In this document: piece after piece, positions 53,501-61,637 of the stretch | How the letters are laid out: every line of letters starts with the position of its first letter | Numbering within the stretch: the stretch's first letter is position 1 | NCBI GenBank assembly: GCA_902774055.1 | Contig: CACYGX010000006.1 | Location: 1-64,000, forward strand | DNA: 64,000 nucleotides | Reading direction: 5' to 3' | DNA from: an uncultured Bacteroidales bacterium | Lineage (GTDB): Bacteria > Bacteroidota > Bacteroidia > Bacteroidales > Muribaculaceae | Program-made: the position numbers and the translations under genes | Notes under the pieces: generated by a model | Told to the model about the DNA's origin: nothing | Seen by the model: the letters and a program-made list of their open reading frames with translations, nothing else | Database searches by the model: none

Positions 53501-53895
53501 ACCTGACCTCCTTCACCAAGGACTTCAAGAACCGTTGGGTTCTCCCCGGTGACGAGATGTTGGAGGGTGTAATGCCTGCTATTGCTTCACGTCGTCAGGT
53601 TTACGCTAACACCGAGCTGGGTATGGCATACAATGCCTATAACTACAGTACCGCACGTGTGGCTAATGGTGGTTTCATCCGTCTGAAAGAGATTTCTCTG
53701 ACCTATGACATCCCCCGCACGCTCATTTCTCACTTGCGTCTCAGCACCGCTTCGGTTAAGCTTGCTGCCACTAACATCTGCCTGCTCTATGCCGACAAGA
53801 AGCTCAATGGCCAGGATCCCGAGTTCTTCAACAGCGGTGGTGTGGCTTCGCCCAACCCCAAGCAGCTCACTCTGACTGTTCGTCTGGGTATGTAA
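50539..53895 (+). CDS. SusC/RagA TonB-dependent outer-membrane transporter
   Basis: 1118 residues. Signal peptide about 1-21 (ending SAQ), a carboxypeptidase-regulatory-like domain at 22-95 (SGTVLDENNEPVIGASV), the TonB-box-like segment LNEVVVTGYQ, a plug domain at about 105-230 with VRGATSIYGSSKPLWVVDGV, and a 22-strand barrel to the end (LTLTVRLGM). It imports large substrates, usually glycans or peptides, using TonB energy with the SusD partner encoded next. Codon use is strongly biased, suggesting high expression. Substrate not deducible. Confidence 0.96.
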   Translation: MSLKHLLLFLVMALATLGVSAQVSGTVLDENNEPVIGASVVQQSNPKNGVATDFDGHFTLNVPAGTKIKVTYVGYEDAIVAGKSGMTIVMKPKGEMLNEVVVTGYQKVDKRLFTGATQSVDAEKTKLSGVADVSRGLEGRVSGVQVQNVSGTFGTAPKIRVRGATSIYGSSKPLWVVDGVILEDNVDISADDLSSGDATTLIASAVAGLNADDIESFQILKDGSATSIYGAKANAGVIVITTKTGRKGATSINYTGEFTYRLKPNYRDFNICNSQEQMSILREMEQKGWLEYANLVNSTTSGVYGQMYNLMDSYNPETGQFGLPNTQNARNQYLRQAEMRNTDWFDLLFNHNVMQNHAVSISGGTDKGSFYTSASVMTDPGWYKSSRVERYTFNANAIYNITDKIKIKILNSNSYRDQKAPGTLSQNVDVVYGEVRRDFDINPYSFALNTARTLDPDMRYVRNYTTFNIFDELQSNFINVDVTDLKFQGELSIKPILKQDQSLEFNLLGSMRSVNSEQNHYVLENSNQANAYRAGIIPENALIRSSNSYLYTDIDVPNALPESVMKEGGMLFFSKNSLKTFDFRVTGQYMKDFNNGKHLLNLYAGMEASRVDRFYQSADFWGVVYDNGNLASLNYKLFKQMQEENGSYYSLGNTKRRNMAYFANANYALLGRYIINGTIRYEGSNLMGMTNQSRWLPTWNVSAAWNIYDEPFFQNTALFQKGTLSYAKLRVSYSLTGESGPSGYANAEALYYPIRPWRQEIEAVETGLYMAGLGNSELTYEKKHEFDLGVDLGFLYNRINLVFDWYFRNNFDLIGLIRTQGIGGVTTKYGNVAEMKSHGVEFTISSRNIEPRSAGGFGWNTDLTFSYAVTEISKLQSRSRVIDLVRGSGFPLEGYPHRAIFSIPYEGLDSHGLPLVRDEHGNVSNIGVNFQEYEKLGFLKYEGPVDPTITGGFGNTFDFKGFHLNVFMTYAFGNKLRLDPVFSASYSDLTSFTKDFKNRWVLPGDEMLEGVMPAIASRRQVYANTELGMAYNAYNYSTARVANGGFIRLKEISLTYDIPRTLISHLRLSTASVKLAATNICLLYADKKLNGQDPEFFNSGGVASPNPKQLTLTVRLGM

Positions 53896-53937
53896 TCAAC
53901 GAGAAGTTACACATTATATATAATAATATACAAGACT

Positions 53938-55704
53938 ATGAAATTAAGATATAAAATATTATTCATTGCCGTGGCGCTTGTTGGTTTGAGCTCCTGCAAG
54001 GATTTCTTGGAAACGGTGCCCGATACCCGTGTCTATCTGGTGAATCTCGACCAGCTGCAGCAGCTGCTCGTCACTGGTTACATGGACGCCAACTACGCCC
54101 TGGTAGGTGAGCTCTCGAGCGATAATGTCATCGACAACAACTCACCCAGTAGTGATAAAAAGCCCGTCCGTTACAATCTTTCCTACTATGACCAGTTTGA
54201 TGTACAGGTTTATTCGTGGGATGATGTGGATTTGGAAATCTCTGATAACGATTCACCCTCTGGCGTGTGGAATGCTTGCTATGGCGCTATCGCTATTGCC
54301 AATGCTGTGCTTGAAAAAGCCGAGGAGTTCCAGAGGACCGGCATGGTCGATGGTCAGACCATGTCGCCTACCGACAGAGCCCGCTTGAATGCTATCTTGG
54401 GTGAGGCCTACATGATTCGTGCTTATCACCACTTCATCTTGGCTCAGATGTTCTGTATGCCTTATCGTGGTGACGCCATCAGTGCTACTTTGCCCGGCAT
54501 TCCTTATTCAACCACCCGCGAGACCGTACTTGACCCCAAGTATGATCGCGGCACGTTGAAGCAGACCTATGACTCTATCGAGAAGGACCTGCTCAGGGGA
54601 CTTCCTCTCATCAACGAGCAGTATTATCAGTCGCCCAAGTATCACTTCAATGTGGCTTCTTCTAACTCGTTTGCAGCACGCTTCTATCTCATCAAGCGTG
54701 AATATGAGAAGGTGGTTGAGTATGCTACCGCAGCATTTGGTGGCAACGACATCATGAAGATGCTCAATGACGGCTGGTGGCAGGAGGATTTCTACTATAT
54801 CAGCGATATCGGCCGCTACTTCACCAGTGTGGAGCGTCCTAGCAACTTCCAGTTGTTTACCAACTACAGCACCTGGTGGCGCCGCTTCGTTCAGAGTCCC
54901 CGCTTTGCATGCAACCGCGAGGCAAAGCGCGCAACCATTCAGGGTCCTGGCCCGTCTTGGGACAAGTGCACGTGGAAGAATAATAGAACTAAAGAAGAAT
55001 TTGCAATGATGCCCTGCTTTAACGGCGTCTGCGGTAGTGCAGGTGGTCAGGAGTACGGTGCCTACTTTGCTGGCACATGCTTCGAGCAGTTTGAATATAC
55101 CGACAAGATTGCTGGTATTGGCTACTGCCATGAGGTGCGTCCCGAGTTTACCTGCGAGGAGACCTTGCTCATGCGTGCCGAGGCTAACATCTTCCTGGGT
55201 AACATCGACGCAGCCTTTGAGGACCTTTACATCTGGAACGAGGCGCACCTGTCGCCCAAAGAAGAAGACCGTTATAACCATATTTCACTCACCAAGGAGG
55301 ACATCGTTAGATTCTATGGTTGCTATGATGACCTGGAAGATCCCGTTGCCGATAATGAATATGGCATTATCATGAAGTTCAACATCGATGAGGTATGCCC
55401 CAGCGATAAGTACCAGCTGACTGACGAGATTGAGCCTTACCTGCAGTGCGTGCAGCACTTCCGCCGCATCCAGCTCGTTCACATGGGTAACCGTTGGTTT
55501 GATATCAAGCGCTTCGGCTTCACCATCCAGCACAAGATTGGCATCAGCGAGGTGAGGACCCTTCAGGTTTTGGATCCCCGTTATGCTATCCAGATTCCGA
55601 GCGAGGTTATCGGTGCAGGTCTTGATCCCAACCCCCGTTCGACTAACGCACCCGTCCAGGCTCCCATCATTGGACGTGAAGAGTATGTTCGTGTTTCTGA
55701 TTAA
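53938..55704 (+). CDS. SusD/RagB substrate-binding surface lipoprotein
   Basis: 588 residues. Lipobox LSSC (C20), then mature DFLETVPDTRVYL. The helical SusD-like fold with TPR-type pairs runs through, including LNAILGEAYMIRAYHHFILA at about 150-170, and the C-terminal VQHFRRIQLVHMGNRWFDIKR, the standard end block. It caps the SusC barrel on the cell surface and binds substrate. It starts 42 bases after susC. Confidence 0.94.
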   Translation: MKLRYKILFIAVALVGLSSCKDFLETVPDTRVYLVNLDQLQQLLVTGYMDANYALVGELSSDNVIDNNSPSSDKKPVRYNLSYYDQFDVQVYSWDDVDLEISDNDSPSGVWNACYGAIAIANAVLEKAEEFQRTGMVDGQTMSPTDRARLNAILGEAYMIRAYHHFILAQMFCMPYRGDAISATLPGIPYSTTRETVLDPKYDRGTLKQTYDSIEKDLLRGLPLINEQYYQSPKYHFNVASSNSFAARFYLIKREYEKVVEYATAAFGGNDIMKMLNDGWWQEDFYYISDIGRYFTSVERPSNFQLFTNYSTWWRRFVQSPRFACNREAKRATIQGPGPSWDKCTWKNNRTKEEFAMMPCFNGVCGSAGGQEYGAYFAGTCFEQFEYTDKIAGIGYCHEVRPEFTCEETLLMRAEANIFLGNIDAAFEDLYIWNEAHLSPKEEDRYNHISLTKEDIVRFYGCYDDLEDPVADNEYGIIMKFNIDEVCPSDKYQLTDEIEPYLQCVQHFRRIQLVHMGNRWFDIKRFGFTIQHKIGISEVRTLQVLDPRYAIQIPSEVIGAGLDPNPRSTNAPVQAPIIGREEYVRVSD

Positions 55705-55722
55705 AGTTCATCCTACTACAAC

Positions 55723-56847
55723 ATGAAAAAGATTAAATTTTATATTTCAGCATTGCTGCTTGTTGCTATTGGCGCTATGTCGCTTCCCTCATGCAGCGAA
55801 GACAAGTTGGGAGATACGATCTTCCCCGATGTCGATGAAACGCTAGATCCCAACTCTTATACTTACAAGCTCGATAAGTTCCTCAAGGAAAACTATCTCG
55901 ACAAGTATAACTTGACGTTCCTCTATAAGATGGCCGATGTGAGCACCAACATGAACTACAACTTGGTGCCTGCAACCTATGACAACTCCATCAACTTGGC
56001 AGTGTTGTGCAAGCACTTGTGGTTTGACGTGTATGATAAGCTGGCCGGTGAGGACTTCCTCAAGACCTACGGCCCCCGTATCATTCACTTGATTGGTTCG
56101 CCAGCCTTAAACCCCCAGTCGGGTAACGAGATCGTCGGTCTGGCCGAGGGTGGTATCAAGATCTCATTGTTCAAGGTTAATGATATGGACATTAACGATC
56201 CTGAAATGATGAACGAATACTACTTCAAGACCATGCACCACGAGTTTGCTCACATTCTGCACCAGACCAAGACCTATCCCAATCAGTTCAACACGATTTC
56301 GGTAGGCCACTACGACATCAACAACTGGCAGGACCGCGACGATAACCAGACGGCATCGTTGGGCTTCGTTTCCACCTATGCCTCCAGTGAGTTCCGTGAG
56401 GACTTTGCCGAGACCATTGCCAACTACATCGTCAAGACCGACGCAGAGTGGAATCGTCTGCTGGAACTTGCTGGCCGTGGTTGGGAACCTCAAGATGATG
56501 CAAATGGTTATACTTGGTACTATTGCTACTTCTACTATCCCAACAACGATCCCAATGAAGAAGTTAAGTACATCAGCGAGTGGAGCTTCTTTACCGACGT
56601 GAATGAGGATGGCTCTGTTCACAGGTACTTCTATGATGGTAATACTGGCGAGGTTATTGAGGTCTATGAGGTTCCTGACAATGATGGCGTTGACGGCCCG
56701 GATGCAATCCTTGAGAAGCTGAATATTGCCCGCCAGTGGCTCAAGAACGAGTGGAATATTGACCTGGATGAGCTGCGTCAAGAGGTTCAGGATCGTCAGT
56801 CAAGCTACAACATCGAAGAGTTGCGCAAACAGGTCACTGACCAGTAA
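55723..56847 (+). CDS. Substrate-import-associated zinc metallohydrolase lipoprotein
   Basis: 374 residues. Lipobox LPSC (C24). The zinc motif is HEFAHILH (H173, E174, H177, H180), with a later conserved ASSEFREDFAETIANYIV that probably gives the third ligand environment. It matches the lipoproteins with HExxH found directly after SusC/SusD pairs in Bacteroidota. It is expected on the cell surface or in the periplasm, processing a peptide or other substrate. Spacing of 18 bases from susD indicates one operon. Confidence 0.9.
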   Translation: MKKIKFYISALLLVAIGAMSLPSCSEDKLGDTIFPDVDETLDPNSYTYKLDKFLKENYLDKYNLTFLYKMADVSTNMNYNLVPATYDNSINLAVLCKHLWFDVYDKLAGEDFLKTYGPRIIHLIGSPALNPQSGNEIVGLAEGGIKISLFKVNDMDINDPEMMNEYYFKTMHHEFAHILHQTKTYPNQFNTISVGHYDINNWQDRDDNQTASLGFVSTYASSEFREDFAETIANYIVKTDAEWNRLLELAGRGWEPQDDANGYTWYYCYFYYPNNDPNEEVKYISEWSFFTDVNEDGSVHRYFYDGNTGEVIEVYEVPDNDGVDGPDAILEKLNIARQWLKNEWNIDLDELRQEVQDRQSSYNIEELRKQVTDQ

Positions 56848-56876
56848 TGTGTTTTCCCCCAATAAATAATAAGAAA

Positions 56877-58235
56877 ATGAGAAAATATTTTAATATCTTT
56901 TTATTGACGCTCGTTGCTCTGGCATCGGTGACCATGGTATCGTGTAAAAATGAGACCGAGGAAATCTTTGACCAGGATGCTATTACGCGTCTGGCGAATG
57001 CTAAGCAGTATTTCACTGATATCCTCACCGATCAGGGTGGAAAATGGAAGATGGAGTACTATGCCAATGGTGATGAGCCGGGTTACGTCTATGTGATGAC
57101 GTTCCGTAACAACGGTTCAGTGACCATCTCGGGTGAGAACAAATGGATTAGCCAATTAAATCCCGATGGGTCAACCTACGGCAGTGAGACTTCATTGTGG
57201 GACGTGATTACCGACAATGGTCCCGTGCTCACCTTTAACAGCTACAACAAGTATTTCCACTTGTTCGCCGACCCCGATGATATCACAGATCCCGAAGCCT
57301 TGGATGATTCTGATACCGACGAGACTGGTATCGGTCACGAGGGAGACTATGAGTTTGACCTGATGAAGTATTCGGGTGATACGCTCTACATGTCGGGCAA
57401 GAAGTATGGTATTAACGTCATTATGACGCGTCTTGACGGCAGCATTGATGACCGTGAGTATATGGATCAGACTGTTGCACAGGCCGACTCCTTCTTTAAG
57501 AAAGTTATTCCGCAGGTTTATCTGAATCTGCCCAATGGCAAGCGATGGGTCGTCAAGGATGGTTACACCAGCATCTTGACGATGTACCCCGAAGGCTCTG
57601 ACTCAATCACAACTGCCGAGAAGCACAACGTGATTATTACTCTTGATGGCCTTTCATTCATGAATCCTAACACCTTCGACGGTTATACTGTTCAGTTCTT
57701 TGATCGTCAGGCCGATGGCTCTCTGTTGTGCCGTAACGACCACCAGACGACCATCACTGCCGGTCCACTGAATAAGGTGTTCGCTATCCAGTCCTTAACT
57801 TGGAAGGCTGATACTAGCCAGATGGGTGGTGCCTTTAAAGCGAAACTTCATGAGATCATTAACAAGTTGAGTGGCTATAATAGTTCTAAGTTTTTGAGCC
57901 TTCAGATGGCTTATGATTCAAAAGCTAATTCTTATAGCATCATCTTCAACATTAGGTCAAAAGTAAAAGGTAAACAAGTTCCCTTGACTGCAACATTTAA
58001 AGTTAATTATGAAATGATTAACGACAATCAGTTGAAGATCAAATATACTGGTGAGATGGATGACAATGCTCACTTCTACGTTGATGCCGATCAAGGCAAT
58101 TGCCCCGCTATAATTGAGCTTATTGAGCTCTTGGGTAATACTTACACCTTGAGTACAAGTTCATTGCTGGCTCCGACCGATATGAGGTTTGTCGAGGACG
58201 GCAACGCGTCAAACACCATTTACTGGAGGCTTTAA
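56877..58235 (+). CDS. DUF4302 lipoprotein
   Basis: 452 residues from ATG 56877 (MRKYFNIFLL), 29 bases after the metallohydrolase stop. Lipobox MVSC (C23). The N-terminal half with GGKWKMEYYANGDEPGYVYV and TFRNNGSVTIS matches DUF4302, a family that typically follows the metallohydrolase. Probable accessory surface or periplasmic binding protein of the import locus. Function unknown. Confidence 0.85.
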   Translation: MRKYFNIFLLTLVALASVTMVSCKNETEEIFDQDAITRLANAKQYFTDILTDQGGKWKMEYYANGDEPGYVYVMTFRNNGSVTISGENKWISQLNPDGSTYGSETSLWDVITDNGPVLTFNSYNKYFHLFADPDDITDPEALDDSDTDETGIGHEGDYEFDLMKYSGDTLYMSGKKYGINVIMTRLDGSIDDREYMDQTVAQADSFFKKVIPQVYLNLPNGKRWVVKDGYTSILTMYPEGSDSITTAEKHNVIITLDGLSFMNPNTFDGYTVQFFDRQADGSLLCRNDHQTTITAGPLNKVFAIQSLTWKADTSQMGGAFKAKLHEIINKLSGYNSSKFLSLQMAYDSKANSYSIIFNIRSKVKGKQVPLTATFKVNYEMINDNQLKIKYTGEMDDNAHFYVDADQGNCPAIIELIELLGNTYTLSTSSLLAPTDMRFVEDGNASNTIYWRL

Positions 58236-58253
58236 TCCAGAATGTATTTTCCG

Positions 58254-58290
58254 TACTGGGGCCTGGTCCCACGAACCCCAGGCCCTAGTA
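58254..58290 (+). terminator. Hairpin between DUF4302 and dockerin genes
   Basis: 13-base arms (58254-58266 and 58278-58290, one G-U) without a T-run. More likely an attenuator or mRNA-stability hairpin than a full stop. Confidence 0.5.
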
Positions 58291-58347
58291 TTTAAAAAAG
58301 AAGAATTAATAATATATTTTATTAACATATTTTATTTTAAGTTTTTT

Positions 58348-60225
58348 ATGAAAAAGATTTTACTTTTAGCAGCCGCCGCTCTCATGGTGTCGTCTGCCAG
58401 TGCACAACTCAGGCACGAAGCTAAGGCTCCGGCTCCTGCCCACCCTCAATCGCAATTGGTTAAGCCTGAATTCAAGCATCAGGTGATGCAGAAGCACATT
58501 CCTGGCACCCCGTTTATGAACCTGGCTCCCAAGAAGGCTGGTCCTGTTGAGGTTGGCTATCGTCGCCCTGCTGGTGCTTTCCCCGCAAATATCGGTGTGG
58601 AAGATGGTGCATATGCTGGTGTGTACTATGCACCCTATATTGCCATTACCCCCTATGCTGACTACACCTTTAACGGTTATGCCAATGGTGTGGGTGAAGG
58701 TGCTTCCTATTTGTGGAAGGTTCAATCATTTGGTGAAGAAGCAAGAGAATGGACGCAAGTCCCCGATGTCATGGACTTGACTTGGATGTATGCCTATGAG
58801 ACGGACACTGTGCCCTCCTTCTTCGTTACTCTTGACGGTGGCAAACGCTACGAGTGGTTCTTGAGAGGTCACGAAATGGGCGGTTCTCAGGATAAGCCTG
58901 AAATTGTTGCTACGCACCCCTCATCTATTCTTGCAATTCCCAGCACGATGGAAATCTGGGAAGAGGACATCTTGAAATCAAGTAAGAACTTCTGCTTCGG
59001 TGGTCGCAATGGTAACGAGCGTTATCCCATGGGTACTATTGGTGGCGCAGAGCCTTATGGCCGTAACTCCTCTGGATGGTGGGCCGGTAAGAACGGTTTC
59101 CATCAGCTCGATGGTGCTCGCTACTTCGTTGACGGTATTGGCCAGGCTTTTGAGAAACCGACCGTACCTTACCTGCTCAAACAGGTGGTTGTGATGACTG
59201 GCGAGCTCGTTGTTAAAGCTCCCGTTGACATGGAATGCCGCATCTATAAGCTGGACGAGATTCCCGCCTACACTGGCGAAGGTGAAGACGAGGTTGTTCT
59301 GCCCGAGGAACCCGGTGAACTCATCGCCAAGGGCCGTGCTACCGTAACTCCCGAGACCAACGATCTCACTGGTGGCTTGGTCGTATTCGACCTTTATGGT
59401 GAGATTGGTGGTCTGGAATATAACGAGACCCCGACTATCGACTGCGCTATCCTCGTGGTTATCGATGGTTATAACGATGATGATATGAGCAACCTGACCG
59501 ACTTCTGTGCCATGTTCTCTACCGATGATCAGGTGGATGAAGGCTTCGGTGAGTTGGCTTATCTTAAGTTCAGTATGGCTGATGAGAATGGCGAGCCCGT
59601 ATCCTATGGCTGGCATGGTGTGAACAACTTCTTCACGAGCGGTAAGATGATGACCGGCCTCACGATCTTCTTGAGCACCGAGAATCCTTATCTGACCTTC
59701 AGATACTTTGATGAGGATGGTAAGTACCACTTCCCCAATGAGGGTGGTGTCATGGTGAAAGACTTTGGTGGTGCACAGACCCGCAGCATCGAGTTCTTCT
59801 CATGGGTTGGCAGCGCTGATGACGCTTGGTACATGAGCTGCGACGGTGATGATGTTCCCGAGTGGCTGAATATCGAACTGACCGATGGCGTGGATGCAAA
59901 TGGCGAGTTTAACGGCGTTGTTAATGCCCTGGTAACTGCTGAGCCTCTGCCCGCAGGCATGAGCGGACGTGAGGCTGTTGTTCGCTTCGAGTTCCCCGGT
60001 GCTTATATTGATTACACGTTCACCCAAGGTGAAGGTGGTGGTGGTGGCTTCTTGAAGGGTGACGTGAACAATGACGGTGAGGTCGGTATTGCCGATGTTA
60101 ACGCTCTGATTAACCTCATCCTTGGTGGCGAACCCACTGACGACATGATGCTGATTCGCGCCGACGTGAATGAGGACGGTGAGATCGGTATTGCCGACGT
60201 TAACTATCTGCTTACACTCATCTAA
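58348..60225 (+). CDS. Secreted protein with C-terminal type I dockerin
   Basis: 625 residues from ATG 58348, which gives the signal peptide MKKILLLAAAALMVSSASA. A long beta-rich body (about 25-560), with no enzyme motif I recognise, includes several DD/DE-rich loops. A poly-Gly linker (GEGGGGG) leads to a dockerin with two calcium-loop repeats, GDVNNDGEVGIADVNALINL at 571 and ADVNEDGEIGIADVNYLLTLI at 605. Dockerins bind cohesins; no cohesin is in the window. It follows the SusCD block by 112 bases and is likely part of the same locus. Confidence 0.85.
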   Translation: MKKILLLAAAALMVSSASAQLRHEAKAPAPAHPQSQLVKPEFKHQVMQKHIPGTPFMNLAPKKAGPVEVGYRRPAGAFPANIGVEDGAYAGVYYAPYIAITPYADYTFNGYANGVGEGASYLWKVQSFGEEAREWTQVPDVMDLTWMYAYETDTVPSFFVTLDGGKRYEWFLRGHEMGGSQDKPEIVATHPSSILAIPSTMEIWEEDILKSSKNFCFGGRNGNERYPMGTIGGAEPYGRNSSGWWAGKNGFHQLDGARYFVDGIGQAFEKPTVPYLLKQVVVMTGELVVKAPVDMECRIYKLDEIPAYTGEGEDEVVLPEEPGELIAKGRATVTPETNDLTGGLVVFDLYGEIGGLEYNETPTIDCAILVVIDGYNDDDMSNLTDFCAMFSTDDQVDEGFGELAYLKFSMADENGEPVSYGWHGVNNFFTSGKMMTGLTIFLSTENPYLTFRYFDEDGKYHFPNEGGVMVKDFGGAQTRSIEFFSWVGSADDAWYMSCDGDDVPEWLNIELTDGVDANGEFNGVVNALVTAEPLPAGMSGREAVVRFEFPGAYIDYTFTQGEGGGGGFLKGDVNNDGEVGIADVNALINLILGGEPTDDMMLIRADVNEDGEIGIADVNYLLTLI

Positions 60226-60303
60226 TGATGTGTAGTCAGTAAAGATGAAATCTGTTAAACTGAAAATTATTACAGTTTCTTAACATATCATCTATTACCT
60301 GTA

Positions 60304-60344
60304 GAGACGGAGAGCCTGATTGAAGGTTCTCCGTCTCGTTTTTT
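60304..60344 (+). terminator. Terminator of the susC-dockerin locus
   Basis: 14-base arms (60304-60317 and 60324-60337, one G-U) followed by six T. Confidence 0.9.
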
Positions 60345-60382
60345 ATGGGGATATGGGGAGGAGGAGCATCATTGGTAGAACG

Positions 60383-60573
60383 GCAGGCTTGCCTGTGACT
60401 GTAGGGCCTCGCCTTGGCGTGGTCGTTCCTGCTGGATAGCCCATAACACCTGATTTCAGACTGTTCCTGTCTGAGATAGTGATCATGGTTATTTGTAAGC
60501 GTATCACCACTTGCTGCCCCGCGGCCACGCCAAGGCGAGGCCCTACGTTCTGGACCATTCACAGCGCTGTAGC
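60383..60573. repeat. Interspersed inverted-repeat element, family A, copy 3
   Basis: 24-base arms at 60401-60424 and 60523-60546 with one mismatch. The GCAGGCTTGCCT flank (60383-60394), the inner CGTTCCTGCTGGATA and the outer CACAGCG are shared with copy 1 at 11467-11650; the middle has diverged. Short minus-strand frames inside look like spurious genes. Together with the flanking terminator and promoter it explains the gap 60226-60666. Confidence 0.85.
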
Positions 60574-60630
60574 ATTTTATGGGGGTGCTCATGATCTTTT
60601 GATACATGCATGTTGTGTGATGGAGACAAG

Positions 60631-60661
60631 TTTGAGTTATCGGGGATTTTCACTAACTTTG
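60631..60661 (+). promoter_or_regulatory. Promoter of the TIGR04076-engB-GH2 unit
   Basis: TTTG at 60631-60634, 19 bases, TAACTTTG at 60654-60661, and five bases to the ATG at 60667. A full consensus match with a leaderless geometry. Confidence 0.82.
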
Positions 60662-60666
60662 CACTC

Positions 60667-61020
60667 ATGAATGAGAACTGTGATAATAAGCCGTTGAAGC
60701 CCGTGCGCATCACCGCTATGCGTCAGACGGTCTATCGTGACTTGATGGAGCAATACGAGAATCCCATTGAGCACACCTGTGACATCAGGGTGGGGCAGAC
60801 CTTTGTCTCGCATGACGCCCAGCGCCCCAGTGACCTGTGCGAGAGCGCTTGGGAGTCGATGCGACCCTTTGTCGAGGCGCTCGCCAGGGGAGAGGGGAAC
60901 TTCTATGACGGATGGATGCAGAATCCACACTCGGCGATGATCTCCTGCAACGACGGTTTCCGTCCAGTCTCATTCTATCTCGAAACGATGGAAACCCCAT
61001 CGTCTTTAACCTCTAAATGA
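60667..61020 (+). CDS. TIGR04076 family protein
   Basis: 117 residues from ATG 60667 ([13 protein letters not shown]), fixed by the promoter five bases upstream. The pattern [36 protein letters not shown], and final [14 protein letters not shown] is typical of TIGR04076 proteins, which are small, cysteine-containing and of unknown function. The stop TGA lies inside a stretch where engB could start at 61017 by overlap. Same operon as engB. Confidence 0.82.
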   Translation: MNENCDNKPLKPVRITAMRQTVYRDLMEQYENPIEHTCDIRVGQTFVSHDAQRPSDLCESAWESMRPFVEALARGEGNFYDGWMQNPHSAMISCNDGFRPVSFYLETMETPSSLTSK

Positions 61021-61031
61021 TAACTTGGAGT

Positions 61032-61637
61032 ATGAACATCAAATCGGCCGAATTTAAAATCAGCAACAGCGATTACCGCAAGTGCCCAGACACGCAGTTG
61101 CCCGAATACGCATTCATTGGGCGCAGCAACGTGGGCAAGTCATCGCTCATCAATATGCTCACGGGGCGCAAGGCGCTGGCCAAGACCAGTGCGACTCCCG
61201 GCAAGACATTGCTCATTAACCATTTTCTCATCAACGGCGAGTGGTATATTGTTGACCTGCCGGGCTACGGCTATGCCAAGCGCAGCAAGGAGAGTCGTGA
61301 GCAGTTGTGGCGCATGATTCAGGGCTATGTCATGGGACGTGAACAGATGACAAATCTCTTTGTGCTTGTGGACAGCCGCGTCAAGCCCCAGAAGATAGAC
61401 CTCGAGTTCATGGAGTGGCTGGGCGAGCATGGCGTGCCATTCTCCATCGTGTTCACCAAGATGGACAAGCTCGGCAAGGTCGCTGGACCCGCTGCCGTCG
61501 AGGATTACAAGAAGGAGTTGCTCAAGACGTGGGAAGAGTTGCCTCCCATCTTCATGACCTCGAGCGAGGATGCCCGTGGCCGTGACGAACTCCTGGGTTA
61601 TATTGACTCCATTAACCAGCAATTGAAGAAACAATGA
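61032..61637 (+). CDS. engB: Ribosome biogenesis GTP-binding protein YihA/YsxC
   Basis: 201 residues from ATG 61032 ([11 protein letters not shown]), chosen because family members start this way and a GGAG precedes it. ATG 61017 would add five residues and overlap the upstream stop. G1 is [15 protein letters not shown]3 is [13 protein letters not shown]4 is FTKMDKL. It assists 50S subunit assembly. The stop overlaps the next ATG (ATGA at 61634-61637). Confidence 0.95.
   Translation: MNIKSAEFKISNSDYRKCPDTQLPEYAFIGRSNVGKSSLINMLTGRKALAKTSATPGKTLLINHFLINGEWYIVDLPGYGYAKRSKESREQLWRMIQGYVMGREQMTNLFVLVDSRVKPQKIDLEFMEWLGEHGVPFSIVFTKMDKLGKVAGPAAVEDYKKELLKTWEELPPIFMTSSEDARGRDELLGYIDSINQQLKKQ

Noticed and set aside
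58189..58347. Upstream extension of the dockerin protein into the DUF4302 gene
   Set aside because: It would bury the signal peptide; ATG 58348 gives a proper exported protein.
60236..60607. Minus-strand frames through repeat family A copy 3
   Set aside because: Same argument as for copy 1; they are non-coding repeat sequence.
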